Assembly: GCF_014855515.1 (NCBI RefSeq)
Contig: NZ_JACYFK010000001.1
Coordinates: 2,046,001 to 2,110,000, forward strand
Length of the DNA stretch: 64,000 bases
Origin: Euzebyella marina
GTDB lineage: Bacteria > Bacteroidota > Bacteroidia > Flavobacteriales > Flavobacteriaceae
Direction of reading: 5' to 3'
Each line of letters starts with the position of its first letter. The stretch's first letter is position 1. Both the position numbers and the translations under genes were made by a program. Below the pieces are notes generated by a model that saw nothing but the letters and a program-made list of their open reading frames with translations, ran no database searches and was not told the origin of the DNA. This document shows positions 39,567-48,500 of this stretch, piece after piece.

Positions 39567-40766
39567 TTAGTTTCTAATTTGACCATCACCGAATACATAG
39601 TATTTGTTGGTAACCAACTGCTCTAGACCTAGCGGCCCTCTATGGTGCAACTTATCGGTGCTAATCGCCAATTCGGCACCTACACCCATAGCGCCACCAT
39701 CAGTAAACCTGGTAGAAGCATTGTGATAGACTGCTGCTGAGTCTACTTGTTCCATAAATTTAATCGCCTTATCAGGGTCGTTGGTCATAACGGTAGAAGA
39801 ATGGCCGCCGGAAAATTTGTTGATTTTCTCGATAGCTTCATCTAAGCCTTGTACCGTACCGATACAGCATTTCATGGCCAAAAATTCTTCATGCCAGATA
39901 GATTCGTCTTTGATAACCGACTCATCTGATAAAATACTTCCTGTCTGTTCATCAACCAAAATCGATACGCCTTTTTCAGTAAGTATGCTATCAAGTTCTT
40001 TAAGTTTCTCCTCGTAATCTGGAACGGCGGAATCAATCAGAATCTTATCCAATGCATTACAGGCCGATATTTTATGCGTTTTTGCATTAAGAATTACTTT
40101 GATGCTCTTTTCCCAATCGGCATCTTTCGCGACATACAGAAAATTGTTGCCACGACCGCTGACCAAAACAGCGCATTTGGCATGTTCTTTTACAAATGCG
40201 ATTAATTTCTCACCACCTCTAGGAACAATTAGGTCCAGTTTTTCCGGCGGATTTTTCAGGAATTCTTGCGTTTCGGTCCTGTTCATATGTAGCAATTGAA
40301 TCCAAGAGGTATCCAAGCCATTTTCTTGCAGCGCTTTATGCCAACATGCTTCCAGAGCCTTATTACTGTGGTAAGCTTCTTTTCCGCCCTTTAAAAGAAT
40401 TTTATTGTTGGCCTTGAATGCCAATACAGCAGCTTCAATCGTAACATCAGGTCTTGACTCATATATAATCATGATGGTGCCAAACGGTGCCGTTTTGTTT
40501 TTAATGGTCAATCCGTTTTCGAGGTTCCTTTCAGACTTGGTCTTTCCTACGGGGTCCTCTTGCTCCATAATTTCTCGAACGGAATTAATCATTCCGTCGA
40601 TTTTTTTGTCGTTAACGACCAATCGGTCATACATAGCCCTATCTTTTTTATCGAAGAGCTCGCAATCTTTCGAGTTTGCTTTTAAGATTTTCTCTCTATC
40701 TCCGTCAATAATCGAAATCATAGAGTTTAAAACCTTGTTCTTTATATCTGTATTTAAAAGTTTCAT
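39567..40766 (-). CDS. proA: Gamma-glutamyl phosphate reductase
   Basis: A 399-residue aldehyde-dehydrogenase-fold enzyme. MIIYESRPDVTIEAAVLAFKANNKILLKGG is the cofactor region, LIVPRGGEKLI is a family motif, and KTHKISACNALDKIL contains the catalytic cysteine. The C-terminus has STRFTDGGAMGVGAELAISTDKLHHRGP. Reduces gamma-glutamyl phosphate to the semialdehyde in proline synthesis. Last gene of proCBA, 27 bases after proB. Confidence 0.95.
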   Translation of the reverse strand: MKLLNTDIKNKVLNSMISIIDGDREKILKANSKDCELFDKKDRAMYDRLVVNDKKIDGMINSVREIMEQEDPVGKTKSERNLENGLTIKNKTAPFGTIMIIYESRPDVTIEAAVLAFKANNKILLKGGKEAYHSNKALEACWHKALQENGLDTSWIQLLHMNRTETQEFLKNPPEKLDLIVPRGGEKLIAFVKEHAKCAVLVSGRGNNFLYVAKDADWEKSIKVILNAKTHKISACNALDKILIDSAVPDYEEKLKELDSILTEKGVSILVDEQTGSILSDESVIKDESIWHEEFLAMKCCIGTVQGLDEAIEKINKFSGGHSSTVMTNDPDKAIKFMEQVDSAAVYHNASTRFTDGGAMGVGAELAISTDKLHHRGPLGLEQLVTNKYYVFGDGQIRN

Positions 40767-40793
40767 ATTCTATATTTAAATTTCAAAAGCCTC

Positions 40794-41564
40794 TTAGGCC
40801 ATCACTTGAGTACCTACTTCTTTACCGTTTACGATATCAAGAATTACATTTTCTCTCTTACCGTTGGCGATGTAGGTCGGTATATTTTTAGCGGCGGTTT
40901 GCTTGGCTACACTTAATTTTGAGCCCATGCCACCGCGACCTTCAGCTTCTCCTTTTTTTACTGTTTTCACGTATTTTTCTACATTTTCGTCAACGCCGAC
41001 CTTGGCAATCACCTCGGTACCCTCATCGTCTGGGTGTCCGGTGTATAAACCGTCGATATCGGTTAGTATAATGAACTTGTCGGCTTGAATAAGTTCAGCG
41101 ACCAAACTAGCTAGCTCATCATTGTCTGAAAACATAGATTTGGTTACGGAAACGGCGTCGTCTTCATTTGCAATTGGTACTACGCCTTCAGAGAGAAGAC
41201 CTTCGTAACAATTGATCATGTTTTCACGGTGTACCCCAGGATTAAAGTCACGCTTGGTGGCCAAAACCTGTGCACATTTCATACCGTAGTCACGAAAAAT
41301 ATTGTAATACAAACGCATCATTCTAGGCTGGCCAATTGAAGAATAAACTTGCCTACGCATTGTTTTATCCTTGATATGGCTTTCTCCTAATACCTCCATC
41401 CCGGCGATGACCGAACCTGAAGAAACGAGAACACACATAATATCGTTCTCATAGAGTTCTGCTATTTGCTTGACCAATTTTTTTAGAATAGGCCTTACTA
41501 TTCTATTGTCTTTATTGGTCATTACGTTTGTACCTACTTTGATTACTACTCTTTGTTTGTACAT
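40794..41564 (-). CDS. proB: Glutamate 5-kinase without PUA domain
   Basis: A 256-residue amino-acid kinase. VVIKVGTNVMTN, VSSGSVIAGMEVLG, IVPIANEDDAVSV, ILTDIDGLYTG and GRGGMGSKLSVAKQTA are in the expected order. It ends after the kinase fold; the C-terminal PUA domain of the E. coli enzyme (367 residues) is missing. Phosphorylates glutamate, the committed step to proline. Feedback control may therefore differ. Starts 5 bases after proC. Confidence 0.94.
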   Translation of the reverse strand: MYKQRVVIKVGTNVMTNKDNRIVRPILKKLVKQIAELYENDIMCVLVSSGSVIAGMEVLGESHIKDKTMRRQVYSSIGQPRMMRLYYNIFRDYGMKCAQVLATKRDFNPGVHRENMINCYEGLLSEGVVPIANEDDAVSVTKSMFSDNDELASLVAELIQADKFIILTDIDGLYTGHPDDEGTEVIAKVGVDENVEKYVKTVKKGEAEGRGGMGSKLSVAKQTAAKNIPTYIANGKRENVILDIVNGKEVGTQVMA

Positions 41565-41569
41565 GTTTC

Positions 41570-42370
41570 TTATTTTCCTAATTCTACTGCTCTGTCAAAG
41601 GCGGCGTAAGCAGCTTCTTTAATTAGTTCATTTACATTATTGTCTTCCATTGAATCTAAAGCGGCCCGTGTTGTACCTCCTTTAGATGCCACCTTGTTCA
41701 TCCAAGAAGTGGGTGAAAGATCAGACTGATTGAAAAGCTCTACCGCACCATCAAAGGTTTGGCTTACCAAAACCTTGGAGTCATTGGCCGAGAAACCCAT
41801 TTTTAAAGCGGCCTCCATCATACTCTGCATAAAATAAAATACATATGCCGGCCCGCTGCCCGATATTCCAGTACTTGCATCAATATAATTCTCAGAACTT
41901 ACCTGGATTGACTTTCCTGTGGTATCGAGTAAATCTTCTACGGTTAGAAGTTCAATTCTACTGACTTGTTTTGAAGGAATGAAGGAGGTGACGCCTTTAC
42001 CGACTTGAGCCGGTAGGTTAGGCATTGCTCTAACCACCTTTTCAATTCCTAATGATTCTTGCATTGTCTGTATTGTGACCCCTGCCATGATTGAGATAAC
42101 TATTTGCCCTTTATTGATTAAAGGTCTCATTTTAGCAAAAAGGTCGTCGCTGTGATATGGTTTTACAGCAACAAAAATTAAATCTGCCTGTGGTAAACAG
42201 TCTTCGAGGTTTTCAAAGACATCGAAATGAGAAATCTTTTTTAAGGAGAGGATTTTCTCTGGAGAGTTGTCAAGAATCATAACGTTTCTTTTCTTGAGCT
42301 GTTTTGATTTTGACATGGCTTCAGCATAGGTCAATCCCATGTTTCCTGCTCCAATAACAAGTACTTTCAT
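41570..42370 (-). CDS. proC: Pyrroline-5-carboxylate reductase
   Basis: A 266-residue enzyme with VLVIGAGNMGLTYAEAM as NADPH-binding site, IFVAVKPYH, ISIMAGVTI, VRAMPNLPAQVGKGVTSF and the signature SGSGPAYVFYFMQSMMEAALKMG. VASKGGTTRAALDSME is the proline-binding loop. Makes proline, last step of the pathway. First gene of proCBA, so all three steps are encoded together. Confidence 0.95.
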   Translation of the reverse strand: MKVLVIGAGNMGLTYAEAMSKSKQLKKRNVMILDNSPEKILSLKKISHFDVFENLEDCLPQADLIFVAVKPYHSDDLFAKMRPLINKGQIVISIMAGVTIQTMQESLGIEKVVRAMPNLPAQVGKGVTSFIPSKQVSRIELLTVEDLLDTTGKSIQVSSENYIDASTGISGSGPAYVFYFMQSMMEAALKMGFSANDSKVLVSQTFDGAVELFNQSDLSPTSWMNKVASKGGTTRAALDSMEDNNVNELIKEAAYAAFDRAVELGK

Positions 42371-42639
42371 TTGTTTTTTTTAAGTTCGAATTTTTTTGTT
42401 CGCCATTTAAATTGCAATAACCATGCGGAATGACAAAAGGTCCTATAGAGTTTACCTCTTTAAAGGGGTTTGGTATAGATTTTTCTTATGGAAATGCTCT
42501 TAGGTCAATGATAAAGGTAATAATTGGGGGGGGTGAGCTAATCTCATCAAGTCATGGTTCTGATGCCAGGACAGAAAGCAATGCAATAAAGGCATGAAAT
42601 ACTGTCAGTGTTGCAATATAGTATTCACAGCTTTTTTCT

Positions 42640-43323
42640 TTATCGAATCAATCGTTTCTTCAATCGAGCAAACCCAACTATAATAAGGGAGTACATGATA
42701 ATAATAAGACAATAGTGAAAAATTCTTATTGTTGGCGCTTCTTGGCTTCCGGTTATCGAAAAGATAAATCTGGCAGTTTTAATCGGTAGGTAGCCAATAT
42801 AGAAGATCAGCATACCCAAACTGATCCAATAAAGGAGTTTATTCTTGTTAGGGTGTCTTTCTTCAAGTTTGTACCAAGAAATTAAATAAGAAGATGTACA
42901 AAATATCAAAACTAATCCTCCCACAATGTAAGTGCCAGTTTGGGAAGAAATCAAGAAGCTTTGAAAGAATGGGTTTAATACGGCCACGATTGAAAATAGA
43001 TAAACAGCCCATAAAATGAACCTTTTGGCTTTTTGTGATTCAAGGTAGTGCCGGTAAATGAGGAAGAAGTATAAGAAAAAAATAATATTGTAAATGTTAT
43101 AGATGACCAAGTTGTACCAAGCAATAGCCTCGTTTGAGAAAAAACCGAATTGCGGAAAGTAGGCAGTCAGGTAACCCAAAATTTCATTGAGAAGGGTGTA
43201 GCAAAATATAATGGGCAAATACCTTAGCCTGGTGTCGAAATACCTTCTATATCTTAGAATAGAGGCTAATAAGGTCAGCCCATAAAGGGTCAGGAATAAA
43301 TATTCCAAGAGCAGTCTCAGCAT
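42640..43323 (-). CDS. Multi-pass membrane protein of unknown family, copy 2
   Basis: A 227-residue protein with about seven hydrophobic segments and short polar links. Conserved with its neighbour at 43428: RYRRYFDTRLRYLPIIF, TLLNEILGY, YNIYNIIFF, GYLPIKTARFI and RIFHYCLI. The polar NE pair inside a hydrophobic segment and the RYF.TRL pattern look functional. I do not recognise the family. C-terminal tail LKKRLIR is basic and likely cytosolic. Last of a three-gene set; 104 bases from its paralogue. Confidence 0.72.
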   Translation of the reverse strand: MLRLLLEYLFLTLYGLTLLASILRYRRYFDTRLRYLPIIFCYTLLNEILGYLTAYFPQFGFFSNEAIAWYNLVIYNIYNIIFFLYFFLIYRHYLESQKAKRFILWAVYLFSIVAVLNPFFQSFLISSQTGTYIVGGLVLIFCTSSYLISWYKLEERHPNKNKLLYWISLGMLIFYIGYLPIKTARFIFSITGSQEAPTIRIFHYCLIIIMYSLIIVGFARLKKRLIR

Positions 43324-43427
43324 AGGGTTGGTTGTATTAAACCGAGGCCGACCATCTCAAAGACGGGGGAAACATTTCAATTATTTGATATTTAAAAATA
43401 AGAATAAATGTTAAAGTAGGGAAGTTG

Positions 43428-44108
43428 TTATTTGACCATTCGCTTTTTCATTCTTAAAAAACCAACAATAAAAAGGAGGTACATCACTGAAATTAAGCTA
43501 TAGTGTACAATTCTTACGTGATATGCTTCATTGGTCTGATAAACTGAATGTATAAACCTAGATACTTTGATGGGTAAATATCCTGTATAAAATATCAGTA
43601 AACCCAGACTTATCCAGATCAACAAATTGTCCTTCCAAAAGAAAATTTCTTCTTTATAACATTGATTGAAATAAGTTATTATGCATAATAATAACACAAT
43701 TCCTCCTACGACATAAGTCCCTATTTGAGCGGTTATAATAAAATTTTGGAAAAATGGGTTGATGAAGGACACCAATATGAATAATATTGAGGCGTAAATA
43801 ATGATAATTTTATTCTTCTTATTTTCAACGTAGTACCAATAGATGTAAAAGAAATATATAAAAAAGACAATATTATAAATGTTATAGATTATCATGTTGT
43901 AGTACGAAATTGAATCACTGCTAAAAAATCCGTACTTCGGGTTGTGAAAGGTAAAATAGCCTAAAATTTCATTTAGCAAAGTATAGAAGAACACAATTGG
44001 AAGATACTTCAGTCTTGTTTCGAAATATCTGGGATATCTATATAGCGAAGCCAAAAATGTTAACAAGTACATTACTATAAATAACTTCTCTAATACTTCT
44101 ACCAACAT
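43428..44108 (-). CDS. Multi-pass membrane protein of unknown family, copy 1
   Basis: A 226-residue paralogue of the gene downstream, roughly half identical by eye and alignable end to end with no large gap. Shared elements: RYPRYFETRLKYLPIVF, TLLNEILGY, YNIYNIVFF, GYLPIKVSRFI, RIVHYSLI and the basic tail MKKRMVK. About seven membrane segments. It starts 28 bases after the lipoprotein gene, suggesting an operon. No fold or enzyme motif is apparent. Confidence 0.72.
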   Translation of the reverse strand: MLVEVLEKLFIVMYLLTFLASLYRYPRYFETRLKYLPIVFFYTLLNEILGYFTFHNPKYGFFSSDSISYYNMIIYNIYNIVFFIYFFYIYWYYVENKKNKIIIIYASILFILVSFINPFFQNFIITAQIGTYVVGGIVLLLCIITYFNQCYKEEIFFWKDNLLIWISLGLLIFYTGYLPIKVSRFIHSVYQTNEAYHVRIVHYSLISVMYLLFIVGFLRMKKRMVK

Positions 44109-44136
44109 GGTACATGTTTCTGGAACCTAAATACCC

Positions 44137-44886
44137 TTAATATGGTGGTGGTGCAGAATTTCCTTCGTTCTTGGTGGTGCTTTTAGGGGCATAGATGGGT
44201 GCGGAAGAGAAACTAGGTGCTAAAGAGGCTTCCGATTTAGAATCGGTATCTTGATTTTTGTTGCCTTCAGGTTGAAAATCATTTTTTAAAAGTACAATTC
44301 TTCTTTTACCCTCTCCTGCATCGTCTGTATAGAAAATATAATCCTTATCATTTCTCTTAACAGTAGGAGACATCATTATGGAGTTTTGGCGACGATGCAC
44401 AACTTCCTTTCCATCAGGAAATTTATCTTGGTCAGGGTAATTGGCAAAATAAAATCTTAAAGTAGAGAGTTCTTCCCCAGCTAATTTGGCCTCGTTTTCT
44501 ATATACGCCATATATTTTTTTAAATCCTCATAATCATAGTATACATACCGGGCAACATCAAATCTAGCGCCATTGGGGTCTTTGTCATTGGCATTGTTAC
44601 TTTTTTGATTATCGGTTTTTGGTACTTTCTGCTCCTTGTCTGAGTTTCTTTTATCAATCTCGTCTTCGTAATCTTGAATTAGAGATACTCGTCTTTTTTC
44701 ATAATTAAGATATAATTTCCTGGCTTGTTCCGGTAAAATTATTCCATTGTTGTAATTATCATCGGCTACAGTACATGGACAATCTGGACAATCGGCCTCA
44801 GTCTTGTTTTCCGTAACACAACTAAGTAATGTAAAGGCAATTAAACTGTACGAGATAAGGGAAAGTGATAATTTTGAATTTTTCAT
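44137..44886 (-). CDS. Lipoprotein of unknown function with charged linker
   Basis: A 249-residue lipoprotein (lipobox TLLSC near residue 23). A cysteine-rich piece, CPDCPC, follows the anchor. Residues about 75-105 are a Lys/Asn/Asp-rich linker. A structured part then runs YVYYDYEDLKKYMAYIENEAKLAGEELSTLRFYFANYPD..., with a helix-strand pattern, and the tail is Ser/Pro-rich (SAPPPY). I do not recognise it. It leads the set with two membrane proteins, and its external location suggests an envelope assembly with them. Confidence 0.7.
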   Translation of the reverse strand: MKNSKLSLSLISYSLIAFTLLSCVTENKTEADCPDCPCTVADDNYNNGIILPEQARKLYLNYEKRRVSLIQDYEDEIDKRNSDKEQKVPKTDNQKSNNANDKDPNGARFDVARYVYYDYEDLKKYMAYIENEAKLAGEELSTLRFYFANYPDQDKFPDGKEVVHRRQNSIMMSPTVKRNDKDYIFYTDDAGEGKRRIVLLKNDFQPEGNKNQDTDSKSEASLAPSFSSAPIYAPKSTTKNEGNSAPPPY

Positions 44887-45061
44887 GTCATAAGTGGTTA
44901 GAGTTCAACTTGTTTAACACGCAAAATTCGGGGGTTGTAATTTTTGCCCTATAAAGATATTTGAAAATACCGATATGCAATGGCTTTTTGAAGAATTTCG
45001 TTGAGCTGTAGCCAATGAGTTCAAAATAGAATTCTTTATTCTTCAAGTTTTTAGAAATAAA

Positions 45062-45094
45062 AAATCCCGGAAACGATTTTCGTTTCCGGGATTT
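45062..45094 (-). terminator. Intrinsic terminator of rho
   Basis: A 14-bp stem AAATCCCGGAAACG with its complement around a 5-base loop, 23 bases past the rho stop on the minus strand. Confidence 0.9.
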
Positions 45095-45116
45095 ACAATA
45101 TGGTTTTAAACCAATT

Positions 45117-46733
45117 TTACTGGTTCATCGTGAGTAAGAACTCTTCGTTGTTTTTGGTCTGCTTTATTCTTTGTTCAATGAATTCCATAGCTTCTACAGG
45201 GTTCATGTCAGCTAGGTATTTTCTAAGAATCCACATTCTCTGAATGGTATTTTCATCCAATAAAAGGTCGTCACGTCTGGTACTTGAAGAAGTAAGGTCG
45301 ATGGCTGGGAATATTCTTCTGTTTGAAATCTTACGATCCAATTGAAGCTCCATATTACCAGTACCTTTAAATTCTTCAAAGATAACTTCGTCCATTTTAG
45401 ACCCAGTTTCCGTTAGAGCAGTGGCAATTATCGAAAGCGATCCACCACCTTCAATATTTCTGGCCGCCCCAAAGAAACGTTTGGGCTTGTGCAGGGCATT
45501 GGCATCTACACCACCACTTAAAACCTTTCCAGAAGCGGGTTGGACTGTGTTGTAAGCTCTGGCCAGACGGGTTATCGAATCCAATAAAATAACAACATCG
45601 TGGCCGCACTCAACAAGCCTTTTAGCTTTTTCTAAAACAATGTTGGCCACCCTTACGTGTTCAGATGCTTCTTTGTCGAACGTAGAGGCAACAACTTCAC
45701 CACGAACATTACGTTGCATATCGGTAACCTCTTCAGGTCTTTCATCTATCAATAAAATAATTTGATAAACTTCTGGATGATTAGCCGCAATAGCATTAGC
45801 AACTGCCTTCAACAGCATTGTTTTACCGGTTTTCGGCTGCGATACGATCATACCTCTCTGCCCTTTACCGATAGGTGAGAATAAATCTATTATTCGAGTA
45901 GAAATATTACTTTGTTTATCGGCAAGATTGAATTTTTCTTGAGGAAACAAAGGAGTCAAGTGTTCGAACGATACTCGGTCTCTAACCACTTGAGGGTCTA
46001 TTCCGTTGATTTTATTGACCTTGATAAGTGGAAAGTATTTTTCACCTTCCTTCGGAGGCCTTACATTTCCTAAAACGGTATCACCGGTTTTAAGTCCGAA
46101 TAATCGAATCTGTGATTGAGAAACATAAATATCGTCAGGTGACGACAAGTAGTTGTAATCGGATGAACGTAAGAACCCGTAACCATCTTGCATGATATCA
46201 AGAACGCCTTCACTTTCGATAATGCTATCGAACTCATATTCAGGTTCTTTGTAGCGGTTCTTTAAATCCTTATCAAAATTGCTTTTGTCGTGATTGTTCT
46301 TTTGGTGCCTGTGCCCCTTATTATTTTGATTGTTATTATTGTTCTGGTTTTTATGACCCTGATTGCTCTTTTGGTCTTTTTTGCCAGTATTTGAAGTATT
46401 GTTCTGTGCACGTGGCCTTGGTTTTTTAACCTCGGGTTCTTTTTCTTTGGTCTCCGAGTCGTTTTTTGCTGGTGCAGGTGCTGAAGAATCTTTGGCCTCA
46501 GTTTTTTTGTTTACTTGGCTAACCCTTTTTCTTGGAGTACGGGTTTTAGGTTTTTCTTCGGCTTGAGTGGCGGTTACCTCTTGAACTACTTTAGGGTTTG
46601 ATGCTTGAAAGTCAAGTATTTGGTATACCAAATCCAACTTCTTTAATGTCTTAAATTTGGGTACATTGAGCCCTTTGGCAATTTCCTGAAGTTCAGGCAG
46701 CTTTTTCGCTTTTAATTCTGAAATCTCAAACAT
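45117..46733 (-). CDS. rho: Transcription termination factor Rho
   Basis: A 538-residue Rho. An N-terminal SAP-like helix pair ([19 protein letters not shown]) is followed by a long basic, asparagine-rich insertion at residues about 55-160 (repeated NN, KN and HKN runs). The RNA-binding cold-shock domain contains [21 protein letters not shown]. The ATPase has [21 protein letters not shown] as Walker [15 protein letters not shown] and [16 protein letters not shown] as Walker B. The hexamer moves along RNA and releases transcripts. The insertion is typical of Bacteroidota and may favour condensation or extra RNA contacts. Confidence 0.96.
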   Translation of the reverse strand: MFEISELKAKKLPELQEIAKGLNVPKFKTLKKLDLVYQILDFQASNPKVVQEVTATQAEEKPKTRTPRKRVSQVNKKTEAKDSSAPAPAKNDSETKEKEPEVKKPRPRAQNNTSNTGKKDQKSNQGHKNQNNNNNQNNKGHRHQKNNHDKSNFDKDLKNRYKEPEYEFDSIIESEGVLDIMQDGYGFLRSSDYNYLSSPDDIYVSQSQIRLFGLKTGDTVLGNVRPPKEGEKYFPLIKVNKINGIDPQVVRDRVSFEHLTPLFPQEKFNLADKQSNISTRIIDLFSPIGKGQRGMIVSQPKTGKTMLLKAVANAIAANHPEVYQIILLIDERPEEVTDMQRNVRGEVVASTFDKEASEHVRVANIVLEKAKRLVECGHDVVILLDSITRLARAYNTVQPASGKVLSGGVDANALHKPKRFFGAARNIEGGGSLSIIATALTETGSKMDEVIFEEFKGTGNMELQLDRKISNRRIFPAIDLTSSSTRRDDLLLDENTIQRMWILRKYLADMNPVEAMEFIEQRIKQTKNNEEFLLTMNQ

Positions 46734-46799
46734 TAAGTAAGGTATAAATTATAAGTCTCCGTAAATTGATAAGAAGTGTATTGTTATCTGGGTATTACT

Positions 46800-46815
46800 A
46801 GGAACAGATGTTCCT
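46800..46815. promoter_or_regulatory. Palindrome in the rho leader
   Basis: AGGAACA-GA-TGTTCCT is a 7-2-7 inverted repeat, 67 bases before the rho ATG. It could be an operator or, in RNA, a small hairpin linked to rho autoregulation. No attenuator is otherwise visible. Confidence 0.3.
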
Positions 46816-46896
46816 TTGGGTAAGTGCTATAACTAATAACGCGACAATATTACAAATTATTTTCAATACATCATCGCTTTTTTCTAAAAAGACCCT

Positions 46897-46904
46897 TATT
46901 TTTG
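46897..46904 (+). promoter_or_regulatory. Candidate -7 box for the DUF4293 gene
   Basis: TATTTTTG matches TAnnTTTG and lies 24 bases before the ATG. A TTG at proper distance is not visible. Confidence 0.4.
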
Positions 46905-46927
46905 CGCCTGATTATGCTTTTTAGGCA

Positions 46928-47338
46928 ATGATTCAAAGAATACAGACCGTTTATTTATTTATAGTTGTGCTAATCGTCGCCATAGTGCCTTTTTGGGTAA
47001 ACTTATGGTCAGATGCCAATGGTAACGAGATTTATGCCCAGAATGAAATATTGATTTCCGGGGCTTTTTATATATCTGCAATATTGGCGCTTGTTGCCAT
47101 TTTGCTTTTCAAGAATAGAAAAAATCAATTTGTGCTCAACAGGTTGAACCTGTTGATTAATCTTTTTTTACTAGGATTTTTCGTTTACCGATCACTAAAC
47201 TTATCTGGAGAAACCGAGGTTTCTGAGAAGGGTATTGGGATGTTGATTCCTGTAATTTCTATCGTTTTTTTGGTCCTGGCCAACAGGGCTATCAAGAAGG
47301 ATGAGGATCTTGTAAAATCTGTGGATCGTTTGCGTTAA
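46928..47338 (+). CDS. DUF4293 family membrane protein
   Basis: A 136-residue protein with four hydrophobic helices. MIQRIQTVYLFIVVLIVAIVPF is the standard start of the DUF4293 family, and it ends LANRAIKKDEDLVKSVDRLR, the usual charged tail. Its place divergent from rho is conserved in Bacteroidota. Function unknown. Confidence 0.88.
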   Translation: MIQRIQTVYLFIVVLIVAIVPFWVNLWSDANGNEIYAQNEILISGAFYISAILALVAILLFKNRKNQFVLNRLNLLINLFLLGFFVYRSLNLSGETEVSEKGIGMLIPVISIVFLVLANRAIKKDEDLVKSVDRLR

Positions 47339-47368
47339 ACCTAACATCTTAGTAGTATTAGTGCGTTA

Positions 47369-47394
47369 AACCCGGGGTAGTTCCCGGGTTTTTT
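47369..47394 (+). terminator. Intrinsic terminator of the DUF4293 gene
   Basis: AACCCGGG pairs with CCCGGGTT around a 6-base loop, followed by T6. Confidence 0.88.
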
Positions 47395-47526
47395 GCATTT
47401 CTATAGTTTGGATTTTTTTATTGCTTCAGCCATTTTTTGATTCGATTGCTTTCAATGTTGATTCTAAGAAATAGAGGGTTCGGTAGATGTGCCATTTGTA
47501 TTACATTTATAGTAAATAGTAATGCT

Positions 47527-48345
47527 ATGCAAAAACCGAATAAGAGGCTTGAAAACCAAACCTGTATAGTTACCGGGGCAAGTTCCGGTATTGGTGAGGC
47601 GGTTGCCAAGGCTTTGGGCACCGAAGGTGCAAATATTGTTGTCAATTACCATAGTGGTAAAGAAGAGGCTGAAGAAGTCGCCGATTGGATCGAAAAGAAC
47701 AGTACTTGTGGCAAGGCCATCACTTTTAAATGCGACGTGAGCAAAGAAAATGAGGTTCAAGATATGTTCGCCAAGACTATTTCTCATTTCGGCACAGTCG
47801 ATGTTTGCGTGGCCAATGCAGGTATTCAAATAGACCATGCACTTCACGAAATGCCCTTAGAGGCTTGGCAAAAAGTGATCGATGTCAATCTTACAGGTCA
47901 ATTTTTGTGCGCACGTGAATCAATTCGCGAATTCTTGAAAAGGGGCATGCGAAAAGAGGTCTCAAAATCATTGGGTAAAATCATACATATGAGTTCTGTA
48001 CATGAAATTATACCTTGGGCAGGGCATTCCAATTATGCGGCGAGTAAGGGCGCTCTCATCATGCTGATGCAAAGTATTTGTCAAGAGTACGGACCGAAAA
48101 AAATTCGCTGCAACAACATCGCTCCCGGGGCAATAAAGACGGAAATCAATAAAGATGTTTGGAGCACCAAAGAGGGTAGGGAAGGTATGTTAGGCCTTAT
48201 ACCCTATAAAAGAATCGGAGTGCCTGAAGACATCGGTAGCGTTGCCTCCTGGCTGGCTTCCGATGAATCGGAATATATCAACGGAACGACCATTTTTGTT
48301 GATGGGGGAATGACTTGCTACCCAGGATTTACAGTTAACGGATAA
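47527..48345 (+). CDS. SDR oxidoreductase (glucose 1-dehydrogenase type)
   Basis: About 272 residues from the ATG at 47527, chosen because MQKPNKRLENQTCIVTGASSGIGEAV is a normal SDR opening; upstream codons add nothing SDR-like. TGASSGIG binds NAD(P), NAG lies in CVANAGIQ, and the catalytic Ser-Tyr-Lys are in HMSSVHE and NYAASKGAL. Downstream IAPGAIKTEIN and the terminal FVDGGMTCYPGF fit the glucose 1-dehydrogenase annotation group. Oxidises sugar or polyol hydroxyls; actual substrate unproven. A 43-residue peptide gene follows in 17 bases. Confidence 0.9.
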   Translation: MQKPNKRLENQTCIVTGASSGIGEAVAKALGTEGANIVVNYHSGKEEAEEVADWIEKNSTCGKAITFKCDVSKENEVQDMFAKTISHFGTVDVCVANAGIQIDHALHEMPLEAWQKVIDVNLTGQFLCARESIREFLKRGMRKEVSKSLGKIIHMSSVHEIIPWAGHSNYAASKGALIMLMQSICQEYGPKKIRCNNIAPGAIKTEINKDVWSTKEGREGMLGLIPYKRIGVPEDIGSVASWLASDESEYINGTTIFVDGGMTCYPGFTVNG

Positions 48346-48362
48346 ACAAAAACCAAATAATT

Positions 48363-48494
48363 ATGAAGAATATATTACGAGCGATATTGGCCGGCTGGGG
48401 CGCAAAAAAACTGGGAGGTGGAAAATGCGGATGCATTGGATTCATTGTGGTTTTTATACTGCTTTACTGGCTTTTGGGCTACGTTATCAATTAA
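48363..48494 (+). CDS. Small 43-residue membrane peptide
   Basis: ATG at 48363 to TAA at 48494. The sequence begins MKNILRAILAGWGAKKLGGG, then KCGCIGF and a hydrophobic helix IVVFILLYWLLGYVI. It has one transmembrane segment, a GG-rich basic neck and a CGC pair at the membrane face. Start lies 17 bases after the SDR stop and it ends 6 bases before the stop of the convergent phosphodiesterase, so the space is fully used. Codon use and this fit argue for a real gene. I recall similar peptides after SDR genes in Flavobacteriia but cannot cite one. Function unknown. Confidence 0.6.
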   Translation: MKNILRAILAGWGAKKLGGGKCGCIGFIVVFILLYWLLGYVIN

Positions 48495-48500
48495 AGGTTA

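Noticed and set aside
40405-40779. A 124-codon plus-strand frame opposite proA
   Set aside because: Antisense shadow of a clear proA; no independent features.
42510-42540. A run of eight G in the spacer before proC
   Set aside because: A single homopolymer, not in a promoter or coding start, so phase variation is not supported.
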